Below, piece after piece: positions 23,058 through 35,801 of a DNA stretch of 64,000 nt. Every line of letters begins with the position of its first letter. Position 1 is the first letter of the stretch. Source of the stretch: Lobosporangium transversale (taxonomy: Eukaryota; Mortierellomycota; Mortierellomycetes; Mortierellales; Mortierellaceae); NCBI RefSeq assembly GCF_002105155.1, contig NW_019028981.1, positions 1,218,501 to 1,282,500 on the forward strand. The letters are read 5' to 3'. The notes under the pieces are model-generated. The model made no database searches, was not told the origin of the DNA, and was given only the letters and a program-made list of their open reading frames with translations. The position numbers and the translations under genes are program-made.

Positions 23058-25150
23058 TTAGTACTTGTGGATTTCATGATGTCCTCCCATATCAATCTTG
23101 GACTCATGCTCTTCAGCAGCAGCGGCAGCCTCACGCTCCAAGCGTTCCTCCTCTTCGATCACATCCAAAGGATCTACATAGATCTCTCCACGCATCTTGC
23201 AGATCAGCTTCTGGATCCAGCCGGGCAAGACGTTCTGCCAAGTAAAGCTTTCGCTGATCCATGGTTCCTTCAAATCCTTATCCTCGGGTGAGATACGTCC
23301 ACCAGAGATCAACTCCAAGATGTAAACAATACCGTTGATGGCAGCATAGGAACCAACACCAGCAATAAGACCATAGGCAATTGAGTACGACAAGGGCATC
23401 AGCGCAATGGTCAAGAATGCTGGGATGGCATCTCCAACATAATCCCAGTTAATGGAACGGACAGACTTGACCATCATAGAACCGACAACGATCAAAGCAG
23501 GTCCAGTAGCCCATGGAGGGAAGGAGGCAAAGATTGGAGAGAAGAAGAGCGAGATGAAGAAGAAGAAGGCAGTGGTGATTGAAGTCAAACCAGTACGGCC
23601 TCCTTCAGTGATACCAGCACCAGACTCAATGAAAGCAGTGACAGGGGGCACACCAAAGACGGCACCGACAACGATGGAGGTGGCATCACAAAGGAATGCA
23701 GCAGTTGAGCCATCAAAGTCACCGTTCTTGTACATGTAGCCACCAAATTTGGCCATTGAGTACAGAGTTCCGGTGGTGTCCATGATATCGACATAGAGGA
23801 ACGTGATCAAAGCAATCCAAACCTCTGAGTTGTTGAGTTGGAAGTCCATCTTGCCAATAGTAGTCTGGATAGGATGGAAGGTCACGACCTTCTTGAAGTA
23901 ATCGAACGAGGCGTTGCCAGCATCCGAATAAGGGAAGTAGGTGAAGGTTGTGCCACGGATCCAAGAGAGGATTGAAATTGTCACAATACCGACCAAGACT
24001 GCACCCTTGACACGGAACAGAAGGCAGACACCAATGATCACCAAACCGAAGATACCCATCCAGGTTGTAGGACCACGCATTTGTGTGCCCTCAATGCAGG
24101 CACCTGTACCATCCTTGACACATCCTGCAAGTGCAACCAATGTAGCTTTGTCACCGCCGATGAGGCCAATACCAGCAGATGATTGGAAACCTGTAATCAA
24201 TGAACAAATTGATAAGGTAAGGTTATTAAAATGTGAATCACTGTTTTTTTTTAACCTTTCTTATTGTGTGGATTATGCCCATGTTTGAGGGAGGAGAAAC
24301 TTACCAATGAAAGCCAAGTATAATCCAATACCAGCGCCAGTGGCAATCTTGATAGATTGAGGGATCAGACGAGCAAGCCATTGACGGATTCCAAAAAGCG
24401 ATAACAGGATGAATAGGATACCTTCGATGAAGACAGCAGCAACAGCAGTCTCATACGAGATCTTATTTGATCCATGGAATCCAACGACAGTGTAAGTGAA
24501 ATAGGCATTCAGACCCATACCGGGAGCAAGACCAATGGGCAAGTTGGCAAACAAACCCATGAGCAATGTAGAGAAGCAGGCAATAGCGGCTGTGGCCGTG
24601 ACCATATCAAGTTTCAAAGTTGCCAGACAGTCTGCATAACCTGGGTCAGTAAAGCATCCCACATCCGTGGCATTGCCTCCATTGTTGCAGACACACGTTC
24701 CACCAGAATCAGTGACAATTAATGAGTTGACTGAGATAATATAAGCCTGTCATTTACATAAATAAATAAAATAAACATGAGTGATATGAAGTCGATTAGT
24801 TTAATTGTTTTGTAGAGCATCAATCAAGTTGTAGAATGAGCAATAGAAACGTTAGTGCAGTCTTTTTTTTTTTTTTTTTTTTTTTTTTGATCCCCATTGT
24901 GTGTATGTTTTTTTTGTAGGCCATTATGGCAGAGCGTTGAAAGTAAAAGCGGGCACGGCAGCTGTAGTATAAGTAAGACAGTAAAGAGTAAGTGTTTTAC
25001 CATGGTGACAAAGGTAGTAAGACCAGCACGGAGTTCGGTCGTGAACTTGGATCCAGCACGTTCACGACGAGCGCCAGAACCCTCAAGACGGAAGTACTTG
25101 CCGATGCGGGACTCTGCCACGCTACGGTTCAGTCTCTCAAAGAAAGACAT
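23058..25150 (-). CDS. Purine permease, AzgA type (NCS2/xanthine-uracil superfamily)
   Basis: Three exons close in phase: 25150-25001, 24746-24305 and 24190-23058, giving 574 residues, the usual size for fungal AzgA proteins. The start MSFFERLNRSVAESRIGKYF carries the short cytosolic helix typical of the family before the first membrane segment (ELRAGLTTFVTM/AYIISVN). Hallmarks are LPIGLAPGMGLNAYF at about 119-133 and VPPVTAFIESGAGITEGGRT in the second half. Many hydrophobic helices are visible. The extracellular loop after helix 1 has four cysteines (CVCNN, VGCFTDPGYADC). The C-terminal tail is charged (EEEERLEREAAAAAEEHESK). AzgA-type carriers import adenine, guanine and hypoxanthine with protons across the plasma membrane; that substrate range is inferred from the family. 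Intron 1 (24747-25000) contains a 28-base T/A homopolymer. A dead nucleoside transporter lies about 9 kb away. Confidence 0.92.
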
Positions 25151-28100
25151 GTATATATGTTTTTGTATATATTAAAGGAGAAGGGAATTAAAGGTGCACG
25201 AGAGGGTGCCTCAGTTGAAACACCAGCAACTTTAGAGTCGTAGGAAAAAAAATAGAGGAAAGGAACCTCGTGAGGGGGAAGGGAGCGATGGCAATCAGTA
25301 AACTGAAAGGACAGGTGCAAAGAGAGAAGAGAAAAGAGAGAAAAAAGAAGAGAGAGAAGAGAGTGGGATGCGGATTCTTTTTATTCAAAGATGAAAATGA
25401 TGGATCCGAGAGTACATGTACTTTACAATGTTAATACAAAAAAGAGGAAGAAGGGCGAAGAGCGGAGAAGAAAAAAAAAAAAAAAAAAAAAAGAGCGAGT
25501 TGGCCCTTTTTATCTTATCGCCTCCCTTTGTCAAGATTCTTAAAACAGTTATGCTTGATTAGACTGCCTCACTTTGTCTTCAGTCTCCTGGTCTCATTGG
25601 GTCCGAGAAGGATGTCCTTTAGACTGCATCTGTACAAACACATGGAAAAAAGAGGGTATTAACAAACAAACAAATAAACATTCACAAAGGAAGTAAACAA
25701 AAAAAAAAAAAAAAAAAAAAAAAGTGGATCCTACCCTCTTTTCTATCCATTCTCTATCTTGACACATTTCCAATGTCAACTACAGGTATGCGTTTGTATG
25801 TTCAAGATCGATCCTTGAAGGACACCATCAAGAGTTCAAGACGAGATTAATTCATTTCCAACCTGAGATGTAATCTTTATCGGCGAAGTGTACCGGAGGA
25901 AGCTAAACAGTTTGTTTGTTCGGAGTCTGTTATGGAACGGCAGTGTGAGGATTATAAAACGAAAATGAGCTTTTTTACTTCGAGAGCCAACTTGTCTTTA
26001 ATAAAAAGGAAAATTGCGGGGAAAAACTTTCTTAATTGAATTGGCTGAAGCGGCCTACTACCACCGATACTTCCTCTTTCCTCTTTCCTCTTTCCTCTTT
26101 CCTTTACTTCCCTCACTCACTCGATCTGGCCTTAGTTTTGTCCTAAGACGTGAGTTTTTTATATGTGTATAGTCTTGATGGGCTTTTTTTTCTCTCTTCT
26201 GTTTCTTTTTCATATCTTGACTATGTATGCCAACATGCTCACGCGGTTGTCACTTTGGAGAAGCCATGCTTCTTTACTGTTAGAACCATCCTGAGAAAAT
26301 TAAAAAAAAAAAAATGGCTTGCTCCAAGAAAATTTCTGCTGTCTATCTAATGCCTATTTTTTTTTTTTTTTTAATACTTACATGCGCACTGATCTCCAAT
26401 AGTCTGTCATATCTTGACGTGTTTAGCTTGATAATTAGAAACGCGCCCAAAGGTTGAAGCCCATTAGACTCGTTCCATCATCTAAAGTCAAAGGGCATTT
26501 TCACCAAACTAAATGAGAGCTTTTCGTTTTCCCTTCTTGGACGGAACGTTAAATAGATGTAGACTTCAACGTATTCATTTTGTATGCATACAAACATATT
26601 AGTCTGCAGGTATATAATATATTGAGCATCTTTTACATTCGAGAAAAAAAAAAAAAAATGGTATTTACGCCTAACGGATACCCTTCATTTGTCGAGGGTG
26701 GAAAGAGGAAAAAGAAAAAGAGTTGGACGACCAGAGACTTCATTTGCCATAACTTTTCCTATCTCTATACCTTTTCAATCCCAGCAACAATGCGACTCAT
26801 TTGCGTCTTTTATTATTTGTTATCAACGACCTTTAAAAATAGACCGACATCTTTCTTGGTTTGACTAGAGAAATAACACTGAAAGTTCATTTATTTCTTT
26901 TAAAGGTACCCTCCAAAAATGGTAATCGTCACTCGAGCTAGGCAAAAAAAAAGACCGTCTCCCAAGTTTTCACAGCTTGATTTACGCCACTCGTTTACTC
27001 TCATCTATGCACCTTTGCATATCCTTTTTCCTCTGCTTCCTGTCCTTTCCGTCTCTGAAAGGAGGAAAGGAGGTCGACAAAGAGAGAGAAGGACGCGGAG
27101 TAATTTAGCGACTCACAACTCGTAACTCTTTTTTTTTTTTTTTTTTTTTCTTTATTGTTGTTGTTTGATCAAACGTAAAACCACCATTTGTTCTTCGCCC
27201 TAACTCCCCATTAAATGTATATGTATAGCACGATTCCAAAAAAGTTTAAAAGCTAAATACACATGTTAAAATGTGAACGATATTTTTTCACTCTTCCTTC
27301 TCACTCGTCTCACTTTTTTATTTTTTTTTTTATCTCTATTTGTTTGTTTGCTCATTGTTCATGCATACTTTGTGACCAACGGAATGATTCTCGTCTTCCC
27401 ATTTGTTGGACGGTTGTCGTACAACGGAACGAGTTCTTTTGGTTGAGAAAAACAAGGACCCGAACGGGTGAATGTGGAAGAGAAGAGGATCATGTTTTGA
27501 TGTCTTGGCTCGTAGCCTAAGCATGCTAATAGGATAAATATATGTATAAACGTATATATATACATTTATATGGATGTATCGTGTTTTGTTAAAGTTCAAA
27601 AAGTAGAGTTGGTGCTTCCCTTAATACAGTACATATATAATGGTCTTTCGGGCATGGGGTATTGCAACTATATTAAAATTGCATCAGGGTTTCTGATTAT
27701 TGGACCTTTGACTTTCCTCACCCCGCAAATTTGGATCAATCGCAATGCGAGAAATAAAGTTTTTCTCTTTCTTTTTTGCCTTAAATGCCTGTCCGTCTAA
27801 ATGAACAAAGGCTCAAAAAATTGAGTGTATACATCTACATGATATATACCATATGTATATTCGTAGTCTACAAAGTGGACTGACATTAAAGAAAGTCAAC
27901 CTGAAGATGAATAATAATACAAGCGTTGAGAAACGAGGATATATATTAAAAGACTAAGAGGCACCATAGCTATATATATATCATTGGTACAAAGTTTATC
28001 ATGCGGTTTAATATCACGTTTACTATTTTCTACAGATTTTGAGAAGAACGCGAAAAATGTCCTTTTTCTTTTTTTTTCCTCTACTCACATTGGGCTTCCA

Positions 28101-28699
28101 AGATCGACTTGCGGCTGTTTACTGCAAGCCATGGGCCAAGCCCCTGAATGCAAAAAAGCATTTTTGTTGATCTATAGTTGTGTGGGGTAAGAAATGGATC
28201 TTGGCGTCAATGCTTTTTTTTTTTTTTTTTTTTTTATTTCATCCAAGAAATGAAAGAAAGGAAAAAAAGGAAATAGGAATGCGGGGTAGTGCTAGACGTG
28301 CGTTTCGTAAACAGATGAACAGAAAGGAACACATGAACAACAACAAATCCATTTTTTCCTTTTTTCTACTCTTCTAAACACGTTTTGACCATCCAAAGGT
28401 GCATGTTTGTTTGTTTACTTAAAATGGGTACAGAAAAAATGCGGGGTAAAAAAAAAAAAAAAAGAGAGATTTATGGCAACGCCGCACACAACACCCATGT
28501 TTTATATCGTGTCGTGTGGTTGAGAAGTAGAAACACAGGTCAAACCTGTTTATTTATCTGCTGAGACATAGCATTTTGCATTTTTATACACAAGATCAAG
28601 AGAAGTTAGTTCACATGAATATATCAATGGATGATGAGCAAATTCTTTTTTTTTTTTTTTTTTTTTTGTGGAGAAGCAATAAAGAAAAAAACATCTTTA
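25151..28699. other. Long AT-rich spacer without a supported gene
   Basis: The part near 25.2-25.5 kb is the presumed promoter of the purine permease and holds purine-rich and A runs. The remainder has a CTCTTTC microsatellite (26071-26106), several A or T runs (25474-25492, 25699-25723, 27129-27149, 28215-28236, 28646-28668) and AT-rich tracts. Open pieces such as 26580-26864 and 27263-27520 show no domain and are dominated by low complexity. Confidence 0.4.
26071..26106. repeat. CTCTTTC heptanucleotide microsatellite
   Basis: About four to five tandem copies of a 7-base pyrimidine unit (TTCCTCTTTCCTCTTTCC...). It is a simple repeat in a spacer. Confidence 0.85.
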
Positions 28700-31600
28700 T
28701 CAAAGTCGCTCATCGTTATTCTTAATACTATATCGCATTCCTATCGTCGGGATATATCGACTTTGAAAGATTTTCTCCATCATCTTGGGTCGAGTGTAAT
28801 AAGCTCTCAAGGTCGATCGATCTCCTCCAGTCTGCAATGTTGTTCGAATCTGTTCCACACTCATGTTACAACCCGGATCCAGAAATACGCAAATGGTTTC
28901 TAGCACCTCATACGGCATATGGCACAAGTTCGCCATCATTTTATGCACATTATAGTCGTAGTTGGAAAACATCATCCTTGCCGATGCCGCAGTCGTTGAT
29001 GGAGATGAAGGAAATGGAGGTCGAAGTGAGGACGGACTAGGCATAATGGACTGCTCCTGTTGTTCCTGCCCTTGCCGTTGCTGCGTGACCCCCAAATGGG
29101 TTCCAGCCGGCCTTTGAGAATAAGATGCTGCCCCACTGCTGCTACTTGAATTAGAAGCCTGTCGAAAAGCTAAATTATCTTGTGTAAGGTTTTGAATCAT
29201 CCCGCCATAATCATCCATAACATTGCCACTGTCCACAACCTCCTCGCCATCTGTACTATTGGATTGCGCTTCTGATGTATGTGTGGAGGTCGAAGGAGCA
29301 GAAGACGGTGCTATCCCCAGTTGGCCAACCTTCCAAAGCAAATTCCATGGCCTACTTCCACTACCATTACCACCATTCTTATTATTGTTGCGTTTCTGAA
29401 GCTGGTGTGACAATGATAACAGATTCCGTTGATTCACAGGTCTTCCCAAAAGCACAATCCTCGAAAACACCAAGATCCGACATGCTGCTGAATAGATCGC
29501 TCTCTGCCAGATGAAATTCCTGGTTAGTGAATGCTGAATAATATTATACAACGCATGACGACCTTCTGAATTGAAATCTAGTTGAAGCCCTTTCATCGAT
29601 CGATTTTGATTCAAACTGTTGGCTAAAGCCCAATAGCCCTCCACCGATATCTCGGTATTGGCTGTTAAACCCAGGTTTTGTAATCCTTTCGCGGTGGGCA
29701 AGATTTTAGCAATCGCCAAGGCTCCGCCTGTAGGAATAGAGCAATTCGTGAAGAGTATGCTCTCTAAAGTCGAGTTGGCAGCCAGTCCCTCCATCAATGC
29801 CTCGATCGCTGGTGTAGGGAACGAGTTGAATGACAAATTGATCTCCCGAAGCGCCTTGTTGACCTTGAGCGCCTCAGCTAAAGCCTTCATTCCTTCAATA
29901 CTCTGTCCATGACCAATATGATTCAACTCCAGGTCCAAGCCTATGAGAACCTGATTCCGTTTCAGGCTCTCACAGATCATGGCCAAGCCTCTGTCACCGA
30001 TGTTGTTGTGTGGGATATACAGATACATCAGGTTCCTGTTCGAAGCCAATGCGGTCGCCAGAGCTGTGGCTCCTTGACTTCCCATCTCATTCATGTCCAG
30101 ACTCAAAGATGTCAATGCTCTATTAAACCGCACTGCGTTTGCAATCAGAGTACATCCTTCACTTCCAATTCCATTCGACCCAACGTTCAAATGGCGTAAA
30201 ACTCGATTTTTGGTCAGTAGATTTGCCAAATGTGGTGCACCCGCTTTCTTGATATTGTTGGATTGTAGACAAAGTCTAGTCAATGATCGATTGTAGATTA
30301 AAGCCTCACAAAGCACCTCGATCCCTTGAGCTGTCAGTCGATTGTTGGACAGATCCAACTCTTTAATAGTTCCGCTCTTGCTAACGGCCTTTGCAATGTA
30401 CTTTATAATCTTGTCGTTCATCCCTGCACGAGAGAAACTCAGCGTGGTGATTGTCTTGTTGTATTTGAAACTCTCACACAAGTATTTGAATCCATCTTGG
30501 CTGATCAAGTTTTGGTCCAGCTTTAAGTTTTTGATATTGGCCGCATCTGAGGATTTGACCAAGCGAGCCAACAATCGGGCATCTGATCCTGAAATCGTAG
30601 TTCCTTTGATATTAATGGTCTCTAACACAGTCGAGTTCTTGCCCGTCAAGGCCCGGATCAAGGCATCCAGCCTTGAGTCAGAGAGGACCAAGAAATCACC
30701 TCGGTGGATCGCAGAGATGACAGCGCTCAGGGGTGCAATCGATGTCCATGGGGCTGTGGCAGCTGCTGAGGATATGGATGAGGAATGAGATTCAGCACTG
30801 GTATCGTTATTATCAAGGGTTGATGAATTGATGTTGCCACGGTCGCTTTTGCCACTCAATGTCCTGTTCAGATGAAGGGTCACGGGGAAGGAGAAGGTAT
30901 TACTGTAGAACCTTTGATGACGACGGCCACGTTGGTTTTCATTCCTCGGGCTGGCGCCATTGTCACTGTTAGTCGAGACCGGTAAACTTTTGTTTCTAGA
31001 TAAATTGATCATTCTGATGAAGGAGGAGGCTTTAGAGCCTGAGGGCGTGGTTTTGGACTTTTGTTCTTTGCTACTGCTGCGGTTGCTGCGGTTGTTGTTG
31101 CAATTAGATCTGCTCTCGCTCTTTTGACTAGCACGGCGATAGACACGACAACTGGAAGTAGATCTGGTGGAGAGAGGAAAGCAAAAGAGTCGTTTTGAAA
31201 ATAGATGTTGCTCCGATTGCTGTATATGCTCAAGATCTTCCGTGATAATACAGTCGGGAGTAACTTTACTACTTGTTGATGCTAATGATGTTGATATCGA
31301 TATTACAGAGGAGGAGGAAGAGGAGGGAGTTAACGGAATAGTTGGTCTCTTTCTTGTAAAGTCTCCTTTTTCTATTTGAGGAGGGACAAATTTTTTACAT
31401 TCGTGTTAGAGAATCGTTGAAACGTTGTATTGGCAATTGTGTAGGCAAAGGATTATCAAAGTCTCGAGAAAGAATAAACAGCTGTTTGGAAGGTTATTTT
31501 GAAGTCAATTCATCCGTTGGTCTAGGTAGATGCTGGGACAAATAACACTGACTGATAATGAATGATGAGGAAGTTCAAGGAGAAGGGTAGGGGAACGTTA

Positions 31601-31988
31601 CAGCAGATGTTAAAATGGATAGAGACTGCACTTTCTGATGTCCCGAAGAGAGGGAGGTGAAAGTTCAAAAATTCAAGGGGTACCTTCAGTGTCAGTGTCA
31701 GTGTCAATGTCAGTGTCAGTATCAATTGTAATTGAAATTGTAGCGTTAAAAATTAGGATGGTAACAAAGAGGGGAGTAAAGAGAGAGAGAGGAAAGAAGA
31801 GGGAAGTGGAGGATAAGGAGAAAGCTATCAGTTACCATTACTATAATTGTTGTCGACACTAGATGTTGATGAGGGAGATAATGAGGATGGTGCAACCGTG
31901 GCTATGACTTGTACAGCAGGATCTGGATCGGCGCGAGGAATAGCCGGGTCTAAGCAGATTTGGAAGGGGGAATGAAAATGAATATGAG

Positions 31989-32020
<32 letters not shown>

Positions 32021-32881
32021 CATTGTCAATAAAAATCTGATAGATGTTTTGCTTGCCACCGCGGTTCTACTCAAAGTGAACTCATTTACAATTGACATTG
32101 TCACGTCAATGAAATGCAGAATGCAGAATGAGAATAAAAAGATTAAACAAATTGAAGGAAGAAATAGAGGCACACATTTGCTTTAGTGCATTAGTTATTG
32201 CTTAAAGAATGGGTCGCGTGTCGTCGTAACGGTTCTAGATGATGAGTAGGGTATATTAATGGCGATCTATCGTGAGGATGTTATTGTGGTTGTGATGTAG
32301 ACTATCCCAGTCATTTATCGCTAGCGCGTCATGGCCTTATCATCCTTCTAAACATAAAAAACCCGAGAATAAAAAAAATGCCTCTCTTTCTCTCTCTTTC
32401 TTTGACTATCTCTTTTTCTCTCTTTTTTTTTTGGATATTTTTTTACATTCATTTAAAATACCAGGTGTATGAGGGTCTGTCCAAGTTCTGTTGTCTTTGT
32501 ATGAACTGTGGATGTGTTATAGTCATATTCATATTCATATTGATATCATGTGTACTCTGTGCTGATAAATCAAGCCCACAAAGTTTTTCTCAAATCAAAC
32601 GCGAACGGAAAAAAAAAATTTCTGTGTGGGACCAAAAGAGGAAAGACCCTCACGCGATGACATGTCCATGACATTTCAACTGATGATAATTAATACAACA
32701 ATAAAATACATAAACATGTAAAATAAATAATTACTCTCGACAAGGTTTTTGCAAAAGGAAAATGTTTTTTTTTTTTTTTTTTTTTTTTATAGAAAACAGA
32801 TTGTAAATCTTTATACTACCCATTATTCCCCACCCACCCTTCCAATAACTTGAGATGTCAAAAAGAAAAGTTCATACAAAC

Positions 32882-32913
<32 letters not shown>

Positions 32914-33483
32914 GAAAGAAAAAAGCAGCAGACATGAACAGATGGCAGATGGAATGCATAATTAAGATTCCCAAGTCTGACAAGTCGGAAAAAATAATGT
33001 CCTGTGAAAGGATAGTAAACAGATCGTCAATAGGAAAAAAAAAAAAAAAAAAAAAAACATTTCATGCAGTCATGGATAATTATTGGCAAAGGAGCTACAC
33101 GTATATATATTTTCCTTATTTGTACCTGGTTCAACAATGGACCATTTATCGGATGTCAAAGCATCAGCTGGCTGCGCGTTAGAAGACTCAATGGCAATGG
33201 TGGTAGTGCATGTAGTAAGAGTAGGAATAGTAGGACTAGTAGGAATAGTGGTCGAATTATTGGTAGGATTGTTGCTCGTGAACATAGTCGAATTTTTAAT
33301 CATAGCGGCAGTAGCGCCATCAGGAGCGCCATCAGCAGCAACTGGAACAACAATAGGATGATAATGATGATGGGCTCTAATGAGAGCTGTTATTGTTGTT
33401 GTTGTTGCTGTTGTACATGTAGATGAACATGTAGTCGAGGTGAGACAAGATGGATTGCCTGCCACCGCGTTCATGTCTCTCAT
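28700..33483 (-). CDS. Large LRR protein with long low-complexity N terminus
   Basis: Three exons are proposed: 33483-33126, 31949-31836 and 31371-28700, giving 1047 residues. The large 3' frame stays open about 120 codons upstream of its first ATG (31012), which led to the acceptor at 31372 (CAAATAG) and then to two upstream exons; all joins are in phase. Residues 1-380 are Thr/Ser/Asn-rich and probably disordered. About 390-760 form LRRs with a period near 28 residues (IKELDLSNNRLTAQGIEVLC, RHLNVGSNGIGSEGCTLIAN, MYLYIPHNNIGDRGLAMICE), like fungal RNI/NLRC3-type repeats. A Ser/Gln-rich linker follows. The C-terminal 90 residues (NLCHMPYEVLETICVFLDPG, then RAYYTRPKMMEKIF) look like a short conserved helical domain, faintly F-box-like. 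A protein-interaction scaffold is likely; the partner is unknown. If the upstream exons are wrong, translation would start at 31012 (770 residues). Intron 1 is long (1176 bp). Confidence 0.78.
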
Positions 33484-33574
33484 GATTCCAGATATATCCT
33501 CCGAGTCTTCGCAGCCTTTTTATAGATACCTCAAAGCTAAGGAATGGGAATATATAACAAGCGGCTTTCTTACT

Positions 33575-33605
<31 letters not shown>

Positions 33606-34109
33606 CTTTTCCTTTTATTTTTTCCAATGTTGATATTGATATATAACAGTAGTTCATGGAAATGGCAGATGGCAGAGAGAAAAGAGAAAAGAGAAAAAAG
33701 AAAAAGAGAAAGAAAAAGAAAAAGGAAAAGAAAAAGGAAAAGGAAAAGGAAGCAAGAAAGTACAACCTAATTATCATATTCAAAACTATAGTCATAGTCA
33801 TAATCATAATCATATATAATAAGAAGAGGGACCGGACGGACCATCAAGACGTTTCACAAACAGAAGAAACACCTGTTTTTGTTCATGCAGGTATACATAT
33901 TTAACATTTCTATATTTATTCATTATTTATTTTATTTTTTTTGTCCAGCTGCACTTTAGTTTCCCCTTTTAAAAATATATATGTAATAAAATAAAACAAA
34001 AGGGCCGTATTTGGACAGCATTCCTCGCGCATTGACGCCGGGGGCTTGTAAACAAAAAGATACCAGGAGGCTCAATTAAACATTGCAAACAAGGGATGAG
34101 AGATTTTAT
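33484..34109. other. Spacer with homopolymer and purine-rich stretches
   Basis: A T run (33581-33605) and a long A/G-rich stretch (33665-33755) stand out; the open frames there are lysine or phenylalanine readings of low complexity. This should include the promoter of the large LRR gene. No gene seen. Confidence 0.45.
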
Positions 34110-35105
34110 ATTTTATTTTATTGGCATAATTTTATATTCATATACTATAGTAAAAATAGCAGAAAAGCAAATTGATGGGAATAAAAGTGGTTGCAATACA
34201 ATGCCTGCGATGCATGCAGAGATCAACGTCGAAACAGCTCCACAAAAACAAGCCGAGAACGACAATCTAGCGATCGCATCCGCTTGACCAGGCACCAATA
34301 TCAACCTTGTCCTCAGCTGTAAAGAATCCTGAATCCTGACGAACGATCCAAACGCTGCAAACTCGTTAAATACAAACTTGATCCTCATAGTCTCTGCAGA
34401 AGGCAGCAAGTTCCTGTGTTGGAATCCCAATCAACCACGCTAACGGATAAAACAACCCATGATGTAAGCCTTTGGATTGACATCTCCAGAGCATAAAAAA
34501 AAAAAAAAAAAAGATCCAACCCATAAGCCCATTAACGAGTCCCAACAATGAGATCACAGCCAAGGGGACTGCAACGATGACAATACAGTTTCATCCCAAA
34601 GATGGCTCTGTTCGAAATCGCATGGATTGCATTGGATTCCCGACCCTCGTGCACTGGTGCCACAGTCGTACCCTTTCTCAAGGGTATTTATTTCTCTGGG
34701 AAACGCATCTTGGAGATGACAATCGCGCAGGGAACAGCCATCATGCGGCAGGTCAACAATGCAGTCACGTCAGCTCCAAAGGCCAACAACCCCAAAGGCC
34801 CCGATCCCGAAATCGTTGCAAAGCCAGAAGTCAAGACTTGATGAAGTTCTGATTTTGATATCCCGGAAACAAAAGGTCCCATCAACATGGATGCTTCACA
34901 CATGCCCACAAAGGGTATAGCACAGGCAGTAACACATTCCATACCAGAGATATCAATAATATGGATCACAACTTTAGCCATCCTCGCAACCACAGATTGA
35001 ACAATATTGTAGAAATAAAGACACTGAATGACGGCTGCAAACAAGATGATGGCTGGTAAGGCCAAGACTGTAAAGGACTCTACAAAGGGAGTTTTGTTTA
35101 AGTTT
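34110..35105 (-). pseudogene. Concentrative nucleoside transporter (CNT), decayed 3' half
   Basis: The minus strand encodes recognisable C-terminal parts of a CNT transporter: LALPAIILFAAVIQCLYFYN, then SELHQVLTSGFATISGSGPL, LLTCRMMAVPCAIVISKMRF, AVISLLGLVNGLMGWI, and near the end FNEFAAFGSFV and ACIAGIV. Breaks are clear. A TAA lies at 34688-34690 right after FPEK. A frameshift sits between LYC and VIVAVPLAV near 34580. The conserved NxFVGxxEAP motif reads IPFVGMCEAS. Part of the NEF...AYALCG segment is missing. Nothing convincing is left of the N-terminal half, although 35130-35330 may hold remnants. Intact CNT proteins import nucleosides with H+ or Na+. This copy should be inactive. Confidence 0.82.
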
Positions 35106-35485
35106 TATGTAAGCCTTAAAATCCTAAATCTACTCTTTGATATCTTCAAATACCCCCAAGCGGTCAAGGGGATATATGTGATGCCGCATTGTCTTTGAGA
35201 AATGCAGATTGGCATAAATGTTTGGTTGTTCATTCCACACGATGATGACAACGGCTTTGGCTTTGAGAAGTACTATTAAAGGGCCTGCCTTGCTTCTAAA
35301 TGACATGGTATAACGACGGCTCACTTTGTACAGAGCATTGCAAACAGTCCTGTGGATTGATATATGTATGTTGGTATGCTTGTATGCTCTATTTATTTAT
35401 TTATTATTTTAAATGGGAATAAATGATGGGTATGAGGATATCTAAAAGTGAATGTTTTTTTTTTCTTTTTCTTTTTTCTTCTTCC
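35106..35485. other. Spacer with possible further CNT remnants
   Basis: Open minus-strand codons at 35130-35324 carry no clear CNT motif. The last 50 bases before the monooxygenase stop codon are pyrimidine-rich. Nothing else seen. Confidence 0.35.
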
Positions 35486-35769
35486 TTAGAAAGTGATCCT
35501 TGGCTCTTGTGGATGACCTTTTACGGATCCACGATCCGGTACTTGAGGAAGGAAATGTAGTTGAGGACGATAGTGTAATCGTTGAACATTGGATGCCCTG
35601 GCTAGCTTTTCTGGCATGTGTGCTAAAAAGATCTTTCGAATAAGCCGAGATACAGGACCCTATAGAAAAAGAAATGAAAGAAAAAAATGAAAAAAAGAAA
35701 AGAAAAGAAAAGAGAGATCGGTAACCCATTTTATAATACAACGTATGCATCAAAGCGGAATGAACCAAC

Positions 35770-35801
<32 letters not shown>

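Noticed and set aside
31672-31723. GTCAGT tandem units as a coding repeat
   Set aside because: They lie in intron 2 of the large LRR gene and form a simple repeat.
33656-33904. Lysine-rich open frame
   Set aside because: It is a reading of an A/G simple sequence, with no start context or conserved part.
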